DNA of 64,000 nt from positions 862,501-926,500 of the forward strand of contig NZ_AP027270.1 of NCBI RefSeq assembly GCF_036322705.1, given 5' to 3'. Below the pieces are notes generated by a model. That model did no database searches. It saw only the letters and a program-made list of their open reading frames with translations, and had not been told where the DNA came from. The position numbers and the translations under genes were made by a program. Below, piece after piece: positions 1 through 10,508 of the stretch (its first letter is position 1; each line of letters starts with the position of its first letter). The stretch is from Maricaulis maris. Its GTDB lineage: Bacteria > Pseudomonadota > Alphaproteobacteria > Caulobacterales > Maricaulaceae.

Positions 1-1098
<1,098 letters not shown>

Positions 1099-1192
1099 GA
1101 AGATGCTCATGTCCGGCGAACGCTTCGTCGAACAAAGCAACACCTCGAAAATACAGATCAGAATGTCTCTTCAATCCTTGGATCTAACGCGC

Positions 1193-1311
1193 TGACCGGG
1201 TGGTTATTGCAGGGGGACCGCACCCGTTCCCATCCCGAACACGGCCGTTAAGACCCCTAGCGCCGATGGTACTGCATCTTAAGGTGTGGGAGAGTAGGTC
1301 GCTGCCCGGTC
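1193..1311 (+). rRNA. rrf: 5S ribosomal RNA
   Basis: A segment of about 118 bases lies about 95 bases after the 23S end. Its termini can pair (ccggg near 1196 with cccgg near 1305). It carries the typical 5S core cccgttcccatcccgaacac. Its position at the end of the rrn operon and the terminator 40 bases downstream support the call. The ends are estimated from the terminal helix. No tRNA follows it. Confidence 0.95.
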
Positions 1312-1351
1312 TGCACGCTAGATCTAAGTCCTCCATAACATGATCAAACAT

Positions 1352-1381
1352 AACGCCCCCGAGCCAAAAGCCGGGGGCGTT
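1352..1381 (+). terminator. Intrinsic terminator of the rRNA operon
   Basis: Perfect 10-base arms (aacgcccccg and cgggggcgtt) flank a 10-base loop, 40 bases after 5S rRNA. A U-rich tail is nearly absent apart from the end of the stem. Position and stem strength argue for rrn termination. Confidence 0.8.
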
Positions 1382-1476
1382 CTGCTGTCCAAATTCCACT
1401 CACAACTCAACAAAACAAACACAAGACCAGCCGCCTGCGGGGCCGTAAGGCCGCAGCCTTTTCCCCGGATGGCACC
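1382..1476. other. Intergenic region between rrn terminator and pyrC end, with a second inverted repeat
   Basis: An A-rich stretch (about 1390-1425) is followed by an imperfect inverted repeat at 1435-1456 (ctgc...ggcc gtaa ggcc gcag). Short T-rich (plus strand) and A-rich (minus strand) flanks make it a plausible bidirectional terminator for the converging rrn and pyrC transcripts. Confidence 0.45.
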
Positions 1477-2571
1477 TTAGTTCGCGCCCGCTCCGGCGAT
1501 CCGCCAGGCGAGCGTCTCGCCGGCGTGGAAGGGGCTGATCATGGCGCCGTTGGCCTCGATGCGCGCCGGCACGGGCTGCGGGTTGCGTTCCAGGACGATC
1601 TGGTCGGTATTCAGCGGCAGGCCGTAAAAGCGCGGACCATGTTCGGAGGCGAAACCCTCGAGGCGATCGAGTGCGTTTTCTTCTTCAAAGGTCTTGGCGT
1701 AGCTCTCGATCGCGTGGGGAGCATTGAAAACGCCGGCGCAGCCGCAGGCGGCTTCCTTGGCTCCGATGGGGTGGGGCGCTGAGTCCGTGCCAAGGAAAAA
1801 CTTGGCCGATCCGGACGTTGCGGCGCGGCGCAGGGCCAGACGGTGCTGTTCCCGCTTGGCCACCGGCAGGCAGTAGAAATGCGGGCGAATGCCGCCCTCG
1901 AACATGGCATTGCGGTTGAATTCGAGGTGATGCGGCGTGATTGTCGCCGCCAGCGTCGGACCACCGGCCTCGACGAAGGCGACCGCGTCGGCCGAGGTGA
2001 TATGTTCGAAGACGATCTTGAGCTCGGGGAAGTCGGCGATCAGCCCTTTGAGGATCCGCTCGATGAAGACCGCCTCGCGGTCAAAGATGTCGACATGGCG
2101 ATCGGTGACCTCGCCATGCAGCAGGAGTGGCATGCCGATCCGTTGCATGGTCTCCAGCACACCATGGATATGCTTGATGTCGGTGACGCCATGATCGGAA
2201 TTGGTGGTCGCATTGGCCGGGTAGAGCTTGCAGGCGGTGAACACCTGGTCGGCAAAGCCTCGCTCGATCTCGGCCGCGTCGATCGTGTCCGTCAGATAGC
2301 AGGTCATAAGTGGCGTGAAATCGAGGCCGGGCTCGACGGCGTCCAGGATACGCTGTCGATAGGCGTCTGCTGCGGCGACGGTGGTGACCGGCGGGGCGAG
2401 GTTCGGCATGACGATGGCGCGGGCAAACTGCCGCGCTGTGAAATTCACCACCGAGGACAGCATCGCCCCGTCCCGCAGGTGGACATGCCAGTCATCCGGT
2501 CGGCGCAGGACAAGCCGGTCGACGGCGCTGATTTCGGCTGCGGCGGTCGGATGCGGCGTTGCGTCGGTCAT
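1477..2571 (-). CDS. pyrC: Dihydroorotase (class II, PyrC type)
   Basis: Converts N-carbamoyl-L-aspartate to dihydroorotate in de novo pyrimidine synthesis, in the cytoplasm. The 364-residue protein shows the amidohydrolase metal site: His29 and His31 (DWHVHLRDG), a lysine expected to be carboxylated at Lys115 (TACKLYPAN), His152 (LLLHGEV), His190 (FEHITS) and Asp263 (LGTDSAPH). The substrate-binding [10 protein letters not shown] motif is also present. Length is close to E. coli PyrC (about 350), with a short N-terminal extension. It converges on the rRNA operon and has no obvious operon partner. The class II assignment rests on the HLRDG and TPHHL motifs. Confidence 0.96.
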   Translation of the reverse strand: MTDATPHPTAAAEISAVDRLVLRRPDDWHVHLRDGAMLSSVVNFTARQFARAIVMPNLAPPVTTVAAADAYRQRILDAVEPGLDFTPLMTCYLTDTIDAAEIERGFADQVFTACKLYPANATTNSDHGVTDIKHIHGVLETMQRIGMPLLLHGEVTDRHVDIFDREAVFIERILKGLIADFPELKIVFEHITSADAVAFVEAGGPTLAATITPHHLEFNRNAMFEGGIRPHFYCLPVAKREQHRLALRRAATSGSAKFFLGTDSAPHPIGAKEAACGCAGVFNAPHAIESYAKTFEEENALDRLEGFASEHGPRFYGLPLNTDQIVLERNPQPVPARIEANGAMISPFHAGETLAWRIAGAGAN

Positions 2572-3082
2572 CAGTCTCGGGCCCCTGGAAAGCGTGGTGG
2601 CGTGTCAGTTCAAGCGTTGGCCGGACCATAACCCGGTTTGTCGCAACCCAGCTAGATGGATGCAGTGGCTGACTGCACGACGGGTGCAACAAACCTACCG
2701 GCCACGTCGAGGGCGGCTTCGTCCGTTCCGGCCAGTCGATCCGCTGATGCGATGACGTCATCAGTCGATTCTCGGGAAGCGGTCGCCAGCAACGGGATGC
2801 ACCACGATTTGTCCCTGCCGGAAGAACCGGGACGGACACAATTATCGCGTGTCCGGGCGTGCACTCTCGCGCAGGCCGGCCCGGCGAGCGGCGGTGAAAA
2901 AGGGGACATGAAAAGTCCGCGCACACACCATTCTCGCGCACCGTTCCCGCCCACCATTCCAGCGCACGCATGCCGCGCCTCGCCGGAGCGCCGGTCTGTC
3001 ATCCGTGACCCGGGTGTCGTTTCCTGAAATGCGGGCGAGAACATGCCGTCACAAATGCTGTCATACATGTCGCGGAAACATC
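2572..3082. other. Intergenic region between pyrC and tRNA-Thr; nothing coding recognised
   Basis: About 510 bases without a convincing gene. The open frames here lack family signatures; one on the minus strand simply reads through the tRNA. The only structure noticed is a perfect 12-base palindrome, gatgacgtcatc at 2751-2762, about 180 bases upstream of the pyrC start. It could be an operator or chance. Confidence 0.5.
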
Positions 3083-3158
3083 TGGTGCCGGCTGAGGGAC
3101 TCGAACCCCCGACCCCCTGATTACAAATCAGGTGCTCTACCAGCTGAGCTAAGCCGGC
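3083..3158 (-). tRNA. tRNA-Thr (anticodon UGU)
   Basis: A complete 76-base cloverleaf on the minus strand. The acceptor is gccggc..., the D-arm is gctcagctggtagagc, the anticodon loop is tttgtaa (anticodon TGT) between cctga and tcagg, and the T-arm is gggggttcgagtccctc. The 3' CCA is encoded. It decodes ACA. In E. coli the equivalent tRNA (thrU) opens the tRNA cluster before tufB; here it is inverted and 19 kb from tufB. Confidence 0.97.
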
Positions 3159-3243
3159 ATCCAGAAACGGTCTGATACGCGGGCGCGGCGGGCGCGACAA
3201 GTGTTTGCTGCAATTGCGCCCGCCTCCATCCCTGCCAGCCCCG

Positions 3244-3678
3244 TCAGTCCTTGACGGCGACCTTGTCGAGTACGGTCAGAAGGACGGCCATGACCACGAA
3301 ACCGGTCAGCATGTGGGCACCGTCGAGCACCAGCAGCATCAGCGGCTGAAGGGCGTAGATGATGTCATAGCTCATGGTGGTCAGGACAAAGCCGGCCCAC
3401 TGGAAGACGGACCATTTGATGGCCGGGACGAGACCGTCCGCCTTGAGCGCCTTGAGGGCAAAGCCCAGCACGCCGGCGACCAGCAGGCTGAGCACAAAGC
3501 CGGCCCCCATGGTCGCGCCCATCGAGCCTTCCATGCGGGCTTCGTCGCTGGCGCCAAACCCCCACAGCCCCATCCAGAGATCAGCAAAAAGCACACCGTA
3601 GAAAAGCGCTCCGATGAACCAGAGCGCGATGCCGGCAACCAGCACGGCGATGATATTCAATCCAAAAATTCGCGGCAT
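3244..3678 (-). CDS. DUF1761-like integral membrane protein
   Basis: A 144-residue hydrophobic protein with about four predicted membrane segments (around residues 5-28, 50-75, 85-108 and 115-140). It looks like the DUF1761 family, whose function is unknown. An aromatic/glycine-rich stretch (LWMGLWGFG) sits between segments one and two. The start chosen (MPRIFGLN) has an AGGAAACAGGAA ribosome-binding region; the longer frame adds 25 basic, non-hydrophobic residues and is less likely. It is divergent from metG, with about 120 bases between the starts. Confidence 0.75.
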   Translation of the reverse strand: MPRIFGLNIIAVLVAGIALWFIGALFYGVLFADLWMGLWGFGASDEARMEGSMGATMGAGFVLSLLVAGVLGFALKALKADGLVPAIKWSVFQWAGFVLTTMSYDIIYALQPLMLLVLDGAHMLTGFVVMAVLLTVLDKVAVKD

Positions 3679-3798
3679 TTCCTGTTTCCTCCCCATGGCA
3701 GGGCTTGTATGTCTCGCCCTGCGAGGCGATGTCCCCCGAGACTCGCCTGTCACGCGAGCACTTTACTCCAATATCCGCGCGAGAGAAGAAGTCTGATT

Positions 3799-5514
3799 AT
3801 GGCCCGTATACTGATCACCAGCGCTCTTCCCTACATCAATGGCGTCAAGCATCTGGGCAATCTGGCGGGGTCCATGTTGCCGGCCGATGTCTATGCGCGC
3901 TTTCAGCGCCTTCGCGGCCATGACGTCCTCTATATCTGCGCCACCGACGAGCACGGCACGCCAGCCGAACTGGCTGCCGACGCGGCCGGCATGGATGTGC
4001 GCGCCTATTGCGACGAGCAGCATGATATCCAGAAGCGGGCCGGCGACGGGTTTTCCCTGAGCTATGACTATTTTGGCCGCACTTCGAATGCGCCCAATAT
4101 CCGCCTGACCCAGCATTTCGCGGATGTGCTGGAAGCCAAGGGGCTGATCGTCGAGCGCGTCGAGGAGCAGGTCTTCTCGATCGATGATGACCGCTTCCTG
4201 CCGGACCGCTATGTCGAGGGAACGTGCCCGCATTGCGGTTTCGAGCGTGCCCGCGGGGATCAGTGCGACAGCTGCGGCCGCCTGCTCGAGCCGACCGATC
4301 TGAAAGAACCCTATTCGAAGATCTCCGGTTCGAAGAATCTGGAAGTGCGCGAGACCAAGCATCTCCATCTCGTCCAGACCAAGATGGAAAGCCGGATCCG
4401 CGACTGGGTCGATGCCGCCACCGAATGGCCGAGCCTGGCCAAGTCGATTGCCTATAAATGGCTCGATGAGGGCTTGCGTGACCGGTCGATCACGCGGGAC
4501 CTGAAATGGGGTGTGCCGGTCGCCCATGAGGGCACGCCGCGCGAAGGCTTCGAGACCAAGGTCTTCTATGTCTGGTTTGACGCCCCGATCGGCTATATCG
4601 GCGCCACGGCAGAATGGGCCGAGGCCGGGAACGGTGATTGGGAAAGCTGGTGGCGGACCGACAAGGGTGCCGACGACGTCACCTATGTCCAGTTCATGGG
4701 CAAGGACAATGTCGCCTTCCACACCGTCTCCTTCCCGGCCACGATCCTCGGCTCGGAAGAGCCGTGGAAGACGGTCGACAAGCTGAAGGCCTTCAACTGG
4801 CTGACCTGGTATGGCGGCAAGTTCTCGACCTCGGAAAAGCGCGGCGTCTTCATGGACCAGGCGCTCGATATCCTGCCGGGTGATTACTGGCGCTGGTATC
4901 TCACTGCGAACGCGCCGGAAGGCTCGGATGCGGCCTTTACCTGGGAGCATTTTCAGGGGCTGATCAATTCCGACCTGGCGAATGTTCTGGGCAATTTCGT
5001 CAACCGGATCACCAAATACACCGTCGCCAAGTTTGACGGCAGCTTGCCCTCCGCCGGCAGGCCGGGTGAGGACGAGGCGTGGATGGCGGCCGAGCTTGAT
5101 CAGCGTCTCCCGGCCCTGATCGCCCATATGGAAGCAATGGAGTTCCGCAAGGCGGCGGCGGAAGTGCGCGCCATCTGGGCGGCCGGCAATGAATACCTGA
5201 CCAGGGCCGAGCCCTGGGTGAAGTACAAGAGCGATGTCGACGCGGCCGCGGTTGGTGTGCGAACCGGTCTCAACCTGGTCGCCTTGTTCGGTATCCTCGC
5301 CCAGCCTTTCATCCCCGAGGCGGCCGCGAAGATCCTCGACGCGGTGGGTGTGCCGACGGACAGGCGCAGCTGGGAATTCGGGGATATTCCGGCCTTGCTC
5401 GATACCCTGCCGCATGGCCTCGCCATTACCCCGCCGGATGTGCTCTTCGCGAAGATCGAGGATGCGCAAGTGGCGGAGTGGACGGAGCGCTTTGGCGGGG
5501 CGCCGGGCGAGTAA
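3799..5514 (+). CDS. metG: Methionyl-tRNA synthetase
   Basis: Charges tRNA-Met and initiator tRNA with methionine in the cytoplasm. The 571-residue class I synthetase has the HIGH-type motif as HLGN (residues 18-21). A zinc knuckle carries cysteines between residues 143 and 161 (CPHC...CDSC). The KMSKS-type loop appears as KFSTS (about 341-345). An anticodon-binding helical domain forms the C-terminus. The C-terminal tRNA-binding dimerisation domain of E. coli MetG is absent, as in many short forms. The start follows gagagaagaag and is preferred over the far-upstream in-frame ATG, which would add about 198 residues without homology. Confidence 0.97.
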   Translation: MARILITSALPYINGVKHLGNLAGSMLPADVYARFQRLRGHDVLYICATDEHGTPAELAADAAGMDVRAYCDEQHDIQKRAGDGFSLSYDYFGRTSNAPNIRLTQHFADVLEAKGLIVERVEEQVFSIDDDRFLPDRYVEGTCPHCGFERARGDQCDSCGRLLEPTDLKEPYSKISGSKNLEVRETKHLHLVQTKMESRIRDWVDAATEWPSLAKSIAYKWLDEGLRDRSITRDLKWGVPVAHEGTPREGFETKVFYVWFDAPIGYIGATAEWAEAGNGDWESWWRTDKGADDVTYVQFMGKDNVAFHTVSFPATILGSEEPWKTVDKLKAFNWLTWYGGKFSTSEKRGVFMDQALDILPGDYWRWYLTANAPEGSDAAFTWEHFQGLINSDLANVLGNFVNRITKYTVAKFDGSLPSAGRPGEDEAWMAAELDQRLPALIAHMEAMEFRKAAAEVRAIWAAGNEYLTRAEPWVKYKSDVDAAAVGVRTGLNLVALFGILAQPFIPEAAAKILDAVGVPTDRRSWEFGDIPALLDTLPHGLAITPPDVLFAKIEDAQVAEWTERFGGAPGE

Positions 5515-5723
5515 GGCGCTCTGCCCCGCCCGCTCGCCTGGTTTCAGGCGCTATAAGGTATTGATCCCGTGCCGGGAATTCGCTCCGTGACGAAGACGTC
5601 GTTGAGGCGCATGCCCGCTTCGCGGCACCGTTGGGTGGCCTTGACGAACTCTTCGTCACGAGGCCCACTGGCCGACAAGAACTCAATGGGGGGATGGGCG
5701 CGGGCGCGCTCATCATTGACGCT

Positions 5724-6590
5724 ATGAAACGTCTGACAGTTGCGCTTGCTGCCTGTGTCTTCGCGGGAACTGCCACCGCCCAGCCCGATCCCGACTGGCG
5801 TCCCGTCGCCCCGGAAGATCTTCTTCTGATCGAGGTCGAGGACGGCACCATCGCCATCGAGCTGGCCGACTGGATCGCGCCCAACCACGCCGATCGCATG
5901 CGCCAGGCCGCGCGGGACCGCTTTTTCGACGGGCTCAGCTTCTATCGCGTGATTGATGGCTTCGTGGCCCAGGGCGGGCGCGGTGAGGAGGCGGACTCGG
6001 TCGAGCTGCCAGAGTATCCGACCCTCGCCGGTGAGTTCACGGTCCCGGCCGACAGCGTCACCTTCACGGCCATGATGGATGCGGACCTGTATGCGCCGAC
6101 GGTCGGTCATGTCGACGGCTTTCCCGCGGCCAGAAACGAAGCGGGCGACGAAGTCTGGCCGATCCATTGCCCCGGCACGGTCGCCATGGCGCGCGACAAT
6201 GATCCGGACAGCGGGGATGTCGAATTCTACATCGTGATCGGGCACGGGCCGCGCCATCTTGACCGCATCATGTCGGTCTTCGGTCGTGTGATTGACGGCA
6301 TGGAGCATGTCCAGGCCCTGCAGCGCGGCGACCCGGCGGTGAATTCCGGGGTGATCGCGGACCCTGTGGAGCGCGACACCATCCTGTCCGTCCGTATGGC
6401 CTCCGACCTTCCACCGGCCACGCGTCCGGCTTATGAGGTCATGCGAACCGACGGGCAGGCCTTCTTCAATGCCAAGCAGGCCCGCCGCAACCGGACGCAT
6501 GAATTCTTTTTCGAAACCCCGCCGCCGGTGATCGAGGCCTGTCACATGCCCGGCCCGGTGCGGTTAGCCGAACAGCCGTTTGATGACTGA
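5724..6590 (+). CDS. Exported cyclophilin-type peptidyl-prolyl cis-trans isomerase
   Basis: A 288-residue protein with a signal peptide (MKRLTVALAACVFAGTATAQ) and a cyclophilin fold. The strand EDGTIAIELAD is followed by a helix and then FFDGLSFYRVIDGFVAQGG, the classic cyclophilin FxRVIxGFxxQGG signature, about residues 72-90. A later segment (GTVAMARDNDPDSGDVEFYIVIG) matches the active-site region. Between these is an insertion of about 55 residues not found in compact cyclophilins, and the C-terminal 70 residues are also extra. It likely isomerises Xaa-Pro bonds of periplasmic proteins. Its 3' end overlaps the next small gene by 8 bases, suggesting co-translation. Confidence 0.87.
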   Translation: MKRLTVALAACVFAGTATAQPDPDWRPVAPEDLLLIEVEDGTIAIELADWIAPNHADRMRQAARDRFFDGLSFYRVIDGFVAQGGRGEEADSVELPEYPTLAGEFTVPADSVTFTAMMDADLYAPTVGHVDGFPAARNEAGDEVWPIHCPGTVAMARDNDPDSGDVEFYIVIGHGPRHLDRIMSVFGRVIDGMEHVQALQRGDPAVNSGVIADPVERDTILSVRMASDLPPATRPAYEVMRTDGQAFFNAKQARRNRTHEFFFETPPPVIEACHMPGPVRLAEQPFDD

Positions 6591-6882
6591 CACACCCGAT
6601 ACCTACGCTCCTCTCGACATTGTCGGTATCGCCATGGATTGCGATGCGCTGGACGCGCTCGACGCGCCGCTGGCCTTCGCCGTGGCGTCGGACGATCCGT
6701 GGATGATCAATGCCGGCATTCTGGCCATCGGCCATGCGGCCCGTCGTTTCCAGTCCTATCCGGCGGCCCTGAAGGACTCGCTGTGGGCGCGGGTACATGA
6801 CTTCCCGCAGGCCGAGCAGTTGCGCCCGGCTTGCCTCGCGGCCCAGGAAGATATCCGCCATTTCAAGGCCAAGCCGGTCTAG
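6583..6882 (+). CDS. Hypothetical protein, 99 residues, coupled to the cyclophilin gene
   Basis: I do not recognise this protein. It is small, acidic and Ala/Asp-rich at the N-terminus (LDIVGIAMDCDALDALDAP), soluble by composition, with a cluster FPQAEQLRPACLAAQED near the end. It has no signal peptide or membrane segment. The ATG lies inside the end of the cyclophilin gene (8-base overlap), so it is probably translated by coupling; a TTG one codon upstream is an alternative start. Coding is supported by the overlap and by the GC-rich third positions continuing in this frame. Confidence 0.6.
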   Translation: MTDTPDTYAPLDIVGIAMDCDALDALDAPLAFAVASDDPWMINAGILAIGHAARRFQSYPAALKDSLWARVHDFPQAEQLRPACLAAQEDIRHFKAKPV

Positions 6883-6904
6883 CCAGGCTGCGTGCGTGCT
6901 CCGG

Positions 6905-7630
6905 TCAGCCCCAGTCGCGGCGACTCAGCCAGACAATCGCGGCGGCGAAGGCAAGAACACCGCCGATACCGCCCATCATCACGGCAAGCTCCGCACGGCC
7001 GGCATCCGCGGCGAGCACGTTTACCGGCATCAGCCACGGAAAATACAGACCCGCCTGCGCCGAGGTCGCAGCGACCGCGACGAAGGTCCCGCCGATGCCG
7101 ACCGAGACCGGGACGGCGAAGCTGCGAAAGCGCATGGCCAGGGTCCACTGGATCGCCATGACCAGGAGGCCGGCCACAAACATCAGGCCATAGAGGCGCA
7201 AGGCGAGGCGGGTGTCGAAGGCGCCGGTCATTGTCAGCTCGGGGTTGAGCATCAGCCCGACGGTGGTGCTGGCATAGCTGGCCAGGGCGACGGCGAGGCT
7301 CATGACGGCCAGCAAGCTGGTGCTGACGAGTGCCTTGGCCAGGAAAATTTGCCAGCGCGGGACCGGCAGGGCGAGGGTGTGTGACCAGGTGCTCGGACCA
7401 TGCTCGACCTGGGCGATCAACGCCGTCACGCCGATCACGCTCATCGGCAGCAGGAAATATCCCCAGACCGCCGAGCCGGCCATGATGATGATGGCCCAGT
7501 CCTCGGGGGCATTGCCGCTGGCCACGGCGAGAACGCCGAGCGCGAACACCATCAGCGGCGGCGTTGCGGCGACTAGCAGGACGAGGGACCGGCGCAGCTT
7601 TGTCGTTTCGGCGATAAGGGTGTTGATCAT
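6905..7630 (-). CDS. ABC transporter permease (ABC-2 type)
   Basis: A 241-residue membrane protein with six predicted transmembrane segments. The N-terminal pattern (INTLIAETTKLRRSLVLLV) is typical of ABC-2 permeases of the lantibiotic-immunity/bacitracin-export group (LanE/G, BcrB-like). It overlaps the upstream ATPase gene by 4 bases (ATGA), so the two form a translationally coupled exporter. The substrate cannot be read from sequence. No biosynthetic, sensor-kinase or response-regulator gene lies next to it. Confidence 0.88.
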   Translation of the reverse strand: MINTLIAETTKLRRSLVLLVAATPPLMVFALGVLAVASGNAPEDWAIIIMAGSAVWGYFLLPMSVIGVTALIAQVEHGPSTWSHTLALPVPRWQIFLAKALVSTSLLAVMSLAVALASYASTTVGLMLNPELTMTGAFDTRLALRLYGLMFVAGLLVMAIQWTLAMRFRSFAVPVSVGIGGTFVAVAATSAQAGLYFPWLMPVNVLAADAGRAELAVMMGGIGGVLAFAAAIVWLSRRDWG

Positions 7631-8556
7631 GCTGCGGCCTCCGCAGATCCGGTCAGGGTCATGAAGGTTGTTTCCAGATCGGCGCGTTCCAGGCGCAGCT
7701 CGCTGACCGTACAGCCAGCGGTGTGAAGCGCGGCATTGAGTGCGGCCGCCCGATCCGGTGTGATCGCGACCGGGTCGGCAAGGGTGAAGCGGTCCTGTTC
7801 CCGGATCACATCGGTGAAGCCCGCCGCACCAATGACGGTTTCAGCATTATCGGCCGGACTGGCCGTGACCAGCAGGCGCGGGGTTTGCTGCTCGGACAGC
7901 GCCGCCATGGTCCCGTCGAAGAGGACATGGCCGTTCTTCAGAAGGCCGACATGCGTGGCGACCTGTTCGATCTCCGACAGCAGGTGACTGGACATGAAGA
8001 TGGTCGCGCCGGTCCGGTCCGGCAAAGCGCGGATCAGGGCGCGCATGTCGCGAATCCCGGCCGGATCCAGCCCGTTGGTGGGCTCGTCAAGGATCAGCAG
8101 GCGCGGTTCGGCGAGCAGGGCCCGCGCGAGGCCCATGCGCTGTTTCATGCCGAGTGAATAGTGCCCCACCCGGCGATCCGCCGCGGCGCGCATGTCGACA
8201 AGATCAAGCGCCTGATCGATCAGGCCGGGTGCGAGACCCAGTAGGAGCCGGGTCACATCGAGGTTCTCGCGACCGGTGAGGTTGGGGAAAAGCGCCGGGG
8301 TCTCGATGACTGCGCCGACACTGGCGAGGGCCTTGCTGCGCGCTCGGGCGAGGTCGTGGCCATTGATGGTGACGCGTCCGGAGCGTGGTGTCAGCAAGCC
8401 CATGGCGCAGCGGATGGCTGTCGTCTTGCCGGCTCCGTTGGGTCCGAGAAAGCCGTAGATCGCGCCGGCCGGTATGGCGAGGTTGACTGCGTTCAGGGCT
8501 GTCGTCCTGCCGTAGCGCATCGTGACGTTGTCAAGGGATAGGACCGTATCTGTCAT
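7627..8556 (-). CDS. ABC transporter ATP-binding protein
   Basis: A 309-residue ATPase that would power the adjacent ABC-2 permease. It has Walker A GPNGAGKTT (38-46), the signature YSLGMKQRMGLARAL, Walker B LLILDEPTNGLD and the H-loop SSHLL. The C-terminal 90 residues form the regulatory domain common in BcrA/NatA-type exporters. The ATG chosen (MTDTVLSLDN) starts directly before the first strand; a TTG 12 codons upstream is possible but has no better ribosome-binding site. It is divergent from the M20 gene. Confidence 0.92.
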   Translation of the reverse strand: MTDTVLSLDNVTMRYGRTTALNAVNLAIPAGAIYGFLGPNGAGKTTAIRCAMGLLTPRSGRVTINGHDLARARSKALASVGAVIETPALFPNLTGRENLDVTRLLLGLAPGLIDQALDLVDMRAAADRRVGHYSLGMKQRMGLARALLAEPRLLILDEPTNGLDPAGIRDMRALIRALPDRTGATIFMSSHLLSEIEQVATHVGLLKNGHVLFDGTMAALSEQQTPRLLVTASPADNAETVIGAAGFTDVIREQDRFTLADPVAITPDRAAALNAALHTAGCTVSELRLERADLETTFMTLTGSAEAAA

Positions 8557-8722
8557 GGTGCCAGTAGGCGACGACGACCCGCCCGGTGACAAGGGCCGCG
8601 AGCTGCGGGGGCAGCGGGATTGTGGAAATCCGCGTCCCGCTCACCCTCGCACAGGCAGCGCGCATTGACCTTTGCCCGTTAGCTGGGTCGAATGGCGTCA
8701 GCTCATTGAGGGGAGTTCGATC

Positions 8723-10084
8723 ATGAAACGCAATCTGTTCTCGGCCGTCGCCGCCGTCACGCTGGCACTGGCCATTCAGCCCGTTGCGGCCGCCTTCCAG
8801 GACGAGCCGGGCGATGACGCCCTTCGGCACGCCATTGCGGCTGACTACGAAGCGCATCTGGAAGCACTCTACCAGCATTTCCACGCCAATCCCGAGCTCT
8901 CCTTCCGCGAGACCGAGACGGCTGCCCGTCTGGCCAGCGAGCTTCGCGCGCTTGGCTTCGAGGTCACCGAGGGGGTCGGTCAGACCGGCATCGTTGCAGT
9001 GATGGAAAACGGTGAGGGGCCGACCCTCATGCTGCGCGCCGACATGGATGGCCTGCCGGTGCCCGAGCAGACCGGTCTGGACTATGCCTCGCAAGTGACG
9101 GGCACCGACCTTCGCGGCGTCGAGAGCCCGGTCATGCATGCTTGTGCCCACGATACCCACATGACCGCCCTGGTCGGTGCGGCCCGGCAGCTGGTCGAGC
9201 GGACCGATGAATGGTCCGGCACACTGGTGCTGATTGGCCAGCCGGCCGAGGAGCTCGGAGAGGGTGCGGTCGCGATGATTGAAGACGGTCTGTTCGAGCG
9301 CTTCCCGCAGCCGGACTTCAACGTCTCCTTCCACACCTTCTCGGCCATCCCGACCGGCACGATTACCTATGTGCCGGGATATGCGATGGCGAATGTCGAT
9401 TCCGTCGACATCTATGTTCAGGGGCGCGGGGGTCACGGGGCCTATCCGCATACCACCAAGGACCCGATCTATCTGGCCTCGCAGATCGTCGTGTCGCTGC
9501 AGTCCCTGGTGTCGCGCGAAGTCTCGCCGCTCGAGCCGGCCGTGGTGACCGTCGGCGCCTTCAACGCCGGCACCAAGCACAACATCATTTCGGACCAGGC
9601 CCATCTCCAGCTCACCGTGCGCTCCTATACCGATGAAGTGCGCGAGCAACTGCTTTCCGGCATCCAGCGCATCGCGGCCGCCCAGGCTGCCTCCTACGGG
9701 CTGACCCCGGAGGAGTATCCGCGGGTGGAGATCGAGGAGACCTATACGCCGGCCCTCTACAACAGTCCCGACCTCGCGGCGCGGGCGGTCGAGGCGATGC
9801 GGGCCCGTTTCGGGGCCGAGGCCGTTGTTGAAACCTCACCGGTGATGGGCGGAGAGGACTTCTCGCAATATCACCGGACCGCAGCCAATATCCCCACCTT
9901 CATGTTCTGGGTCGGCGGCACGACCAGCGAACGTCTGGCCGATTACACCGCCCGCGGCCTGGTCCCGCCCTCGAACCATTCGCCCTTCTTCGCGCCGGAC
10001 GATCCGGAAGGCTCCATCACCCAGGCTGCCGAAGCGATGACCGCTGTCGCGCTCGACATCCTGGCCGGTAGCGGAGCCGAATAG
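8723..10084 (+). CDS. Exported M20-family amidohydrolase (peptidase-like)
   Basis: A 453-residue protein with a signal peptide (first ~24 residues, ending PVAAAFQ) and an M20D-type hydrolase domain. This is the family of hippurate hydrolases, N-acyl-amino-acid amidohydrolases and IAA-amino-acid hydrolases. Metal-site motifs are visible: LRADMDGLPV (about 104-113), HACAHDTHMT (139-148), EELGEGA (176-182) and MGGEDFS near the C-terminus. The dimerisation domain sits between residues about 215 and 325. The start follows a GAGGGG ribosome-binding site. It probably cleaves an amide bond of a small N-acyl compound or peptide in the periplasm; the substrate is unknown. The RidA gene begins two bases after its stop. 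Confidence 0.9.
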   Translation: MKRNLFSAVAAVTLALAIQPVAAAFQDEPGDDALRHAIAADYEAHLEALYQHFHANPELSFRETETAARLASELRALGFEVTEGVGQTGIVAVMENGEGPTLMLRADMDGLPVPEQTGLDYASQVTGTDLRGVESPVMHACAHDTHMTALVGAARQLVERTDEWSGTLVLIGQPAEELGEGAVAMIEDGLFERFPQPDFNVSFHTFSAIPTGTITYVPGYAMANVDSVDIYVQGRGGHGAYPHTTKDPIYLASQIVVSLQSLVSREVSPLEPAVVTVGAFNAGTKHNIISDQAHLQLTVRSYTDEVREQLLSGIQRIAAAQAASYGLTPEEYPRVEIEETYTPALYNSPDLAARAVEAMRARFGAEAVVETSPVMGGEDFSQYHRTAANIPTFMFWVGGTTSERLADYTARGLVPPSNHSPFFAPDDPEGSITQAAEAMTAVALDILAGSGAE

Positions 10085-10086
10085 GC

Positions 10087-10485
10087 ATGGGTGGCACGAC
10101 GCGCCGGAGCTTCACCGGGGCGAGCTGGGAGAACCAGGTCGGGTATTGCCGCGCCATCCGGCGCGGCAATCTCGCCTGGGTCACCGGTACGGTTGCGTTG
10201 GGGGCCAATGGCGAGCCCTTCGCCATTGGTGACCCGGAAGCCCAGGCCCGGCGCTGTTTCGAGATCATCGCCGCGGCACTGGCTGATGTGGGCGGGACGA
10301 TCGAGGATGTGGTGCGGACGCGGATGTTTGTGACCGACATCGATCATTGGGAGGCGTTCGGCCGGGCGCATGCCGCGGTTTTCAGGGACCATCCACCGGC
10401 CACCACCATGGTCGAGATATCCCGTTTCATCGGCCAGGATTTCCTGATCGAGATCGAGGCCGATGCCTGTTTCGATACCGACTGA
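10087..10485 (+). CDS. RidA/YjgF-family protein
   Basis: A 132-residue protein of the RidA family, which includes hydrolases of reactive enamine/imine intermediates and relatives of unknown activity. The core shows GNLAWVTGTVAL, the helix ARRCFEIIAAALADVGGTIEDVVRTRMFVTDI and a C-terminal IEIEADAC strand. The arginine in VVRTRMFV corresponds to the RidA active-site arginine region. It begins two bases after the amidohydrolase stop, so the two are probably co-translated. It has no signal peptide, so it is cytoplasmic. Confidence 0.9.
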   Translation: MGGTTRRSFTGASWENQVGYCRAIRRGNLAWVTGTVALGANGEPFAIGDPEAQARRCFEIIAAALADVGGTIEDVVRTRMFVTDIDHWEAFGRAHAAVFRDHPPATTMVEISRFIGQDFLIEIEADACFDTD

Positions 10486-10508
10486 GACTGCGCGTAACGG
10501 AGACGCCC

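Noticed and set aside
2652-3200. A 182-codon minus-strand frame that includes the tRNA-Thr
   Set aside because: Its [19 protein letters not shown] segment is the typical false translation of a tRNA gene, so it is not a protein-coding gene.
5544-6545. A 333-codon minus-strand frame opposite the cyclophilin gene
   Set aside because: The plus strand has a clear signal peptide and cyclophilin motifs, while the minus-strand frame has no family signature.
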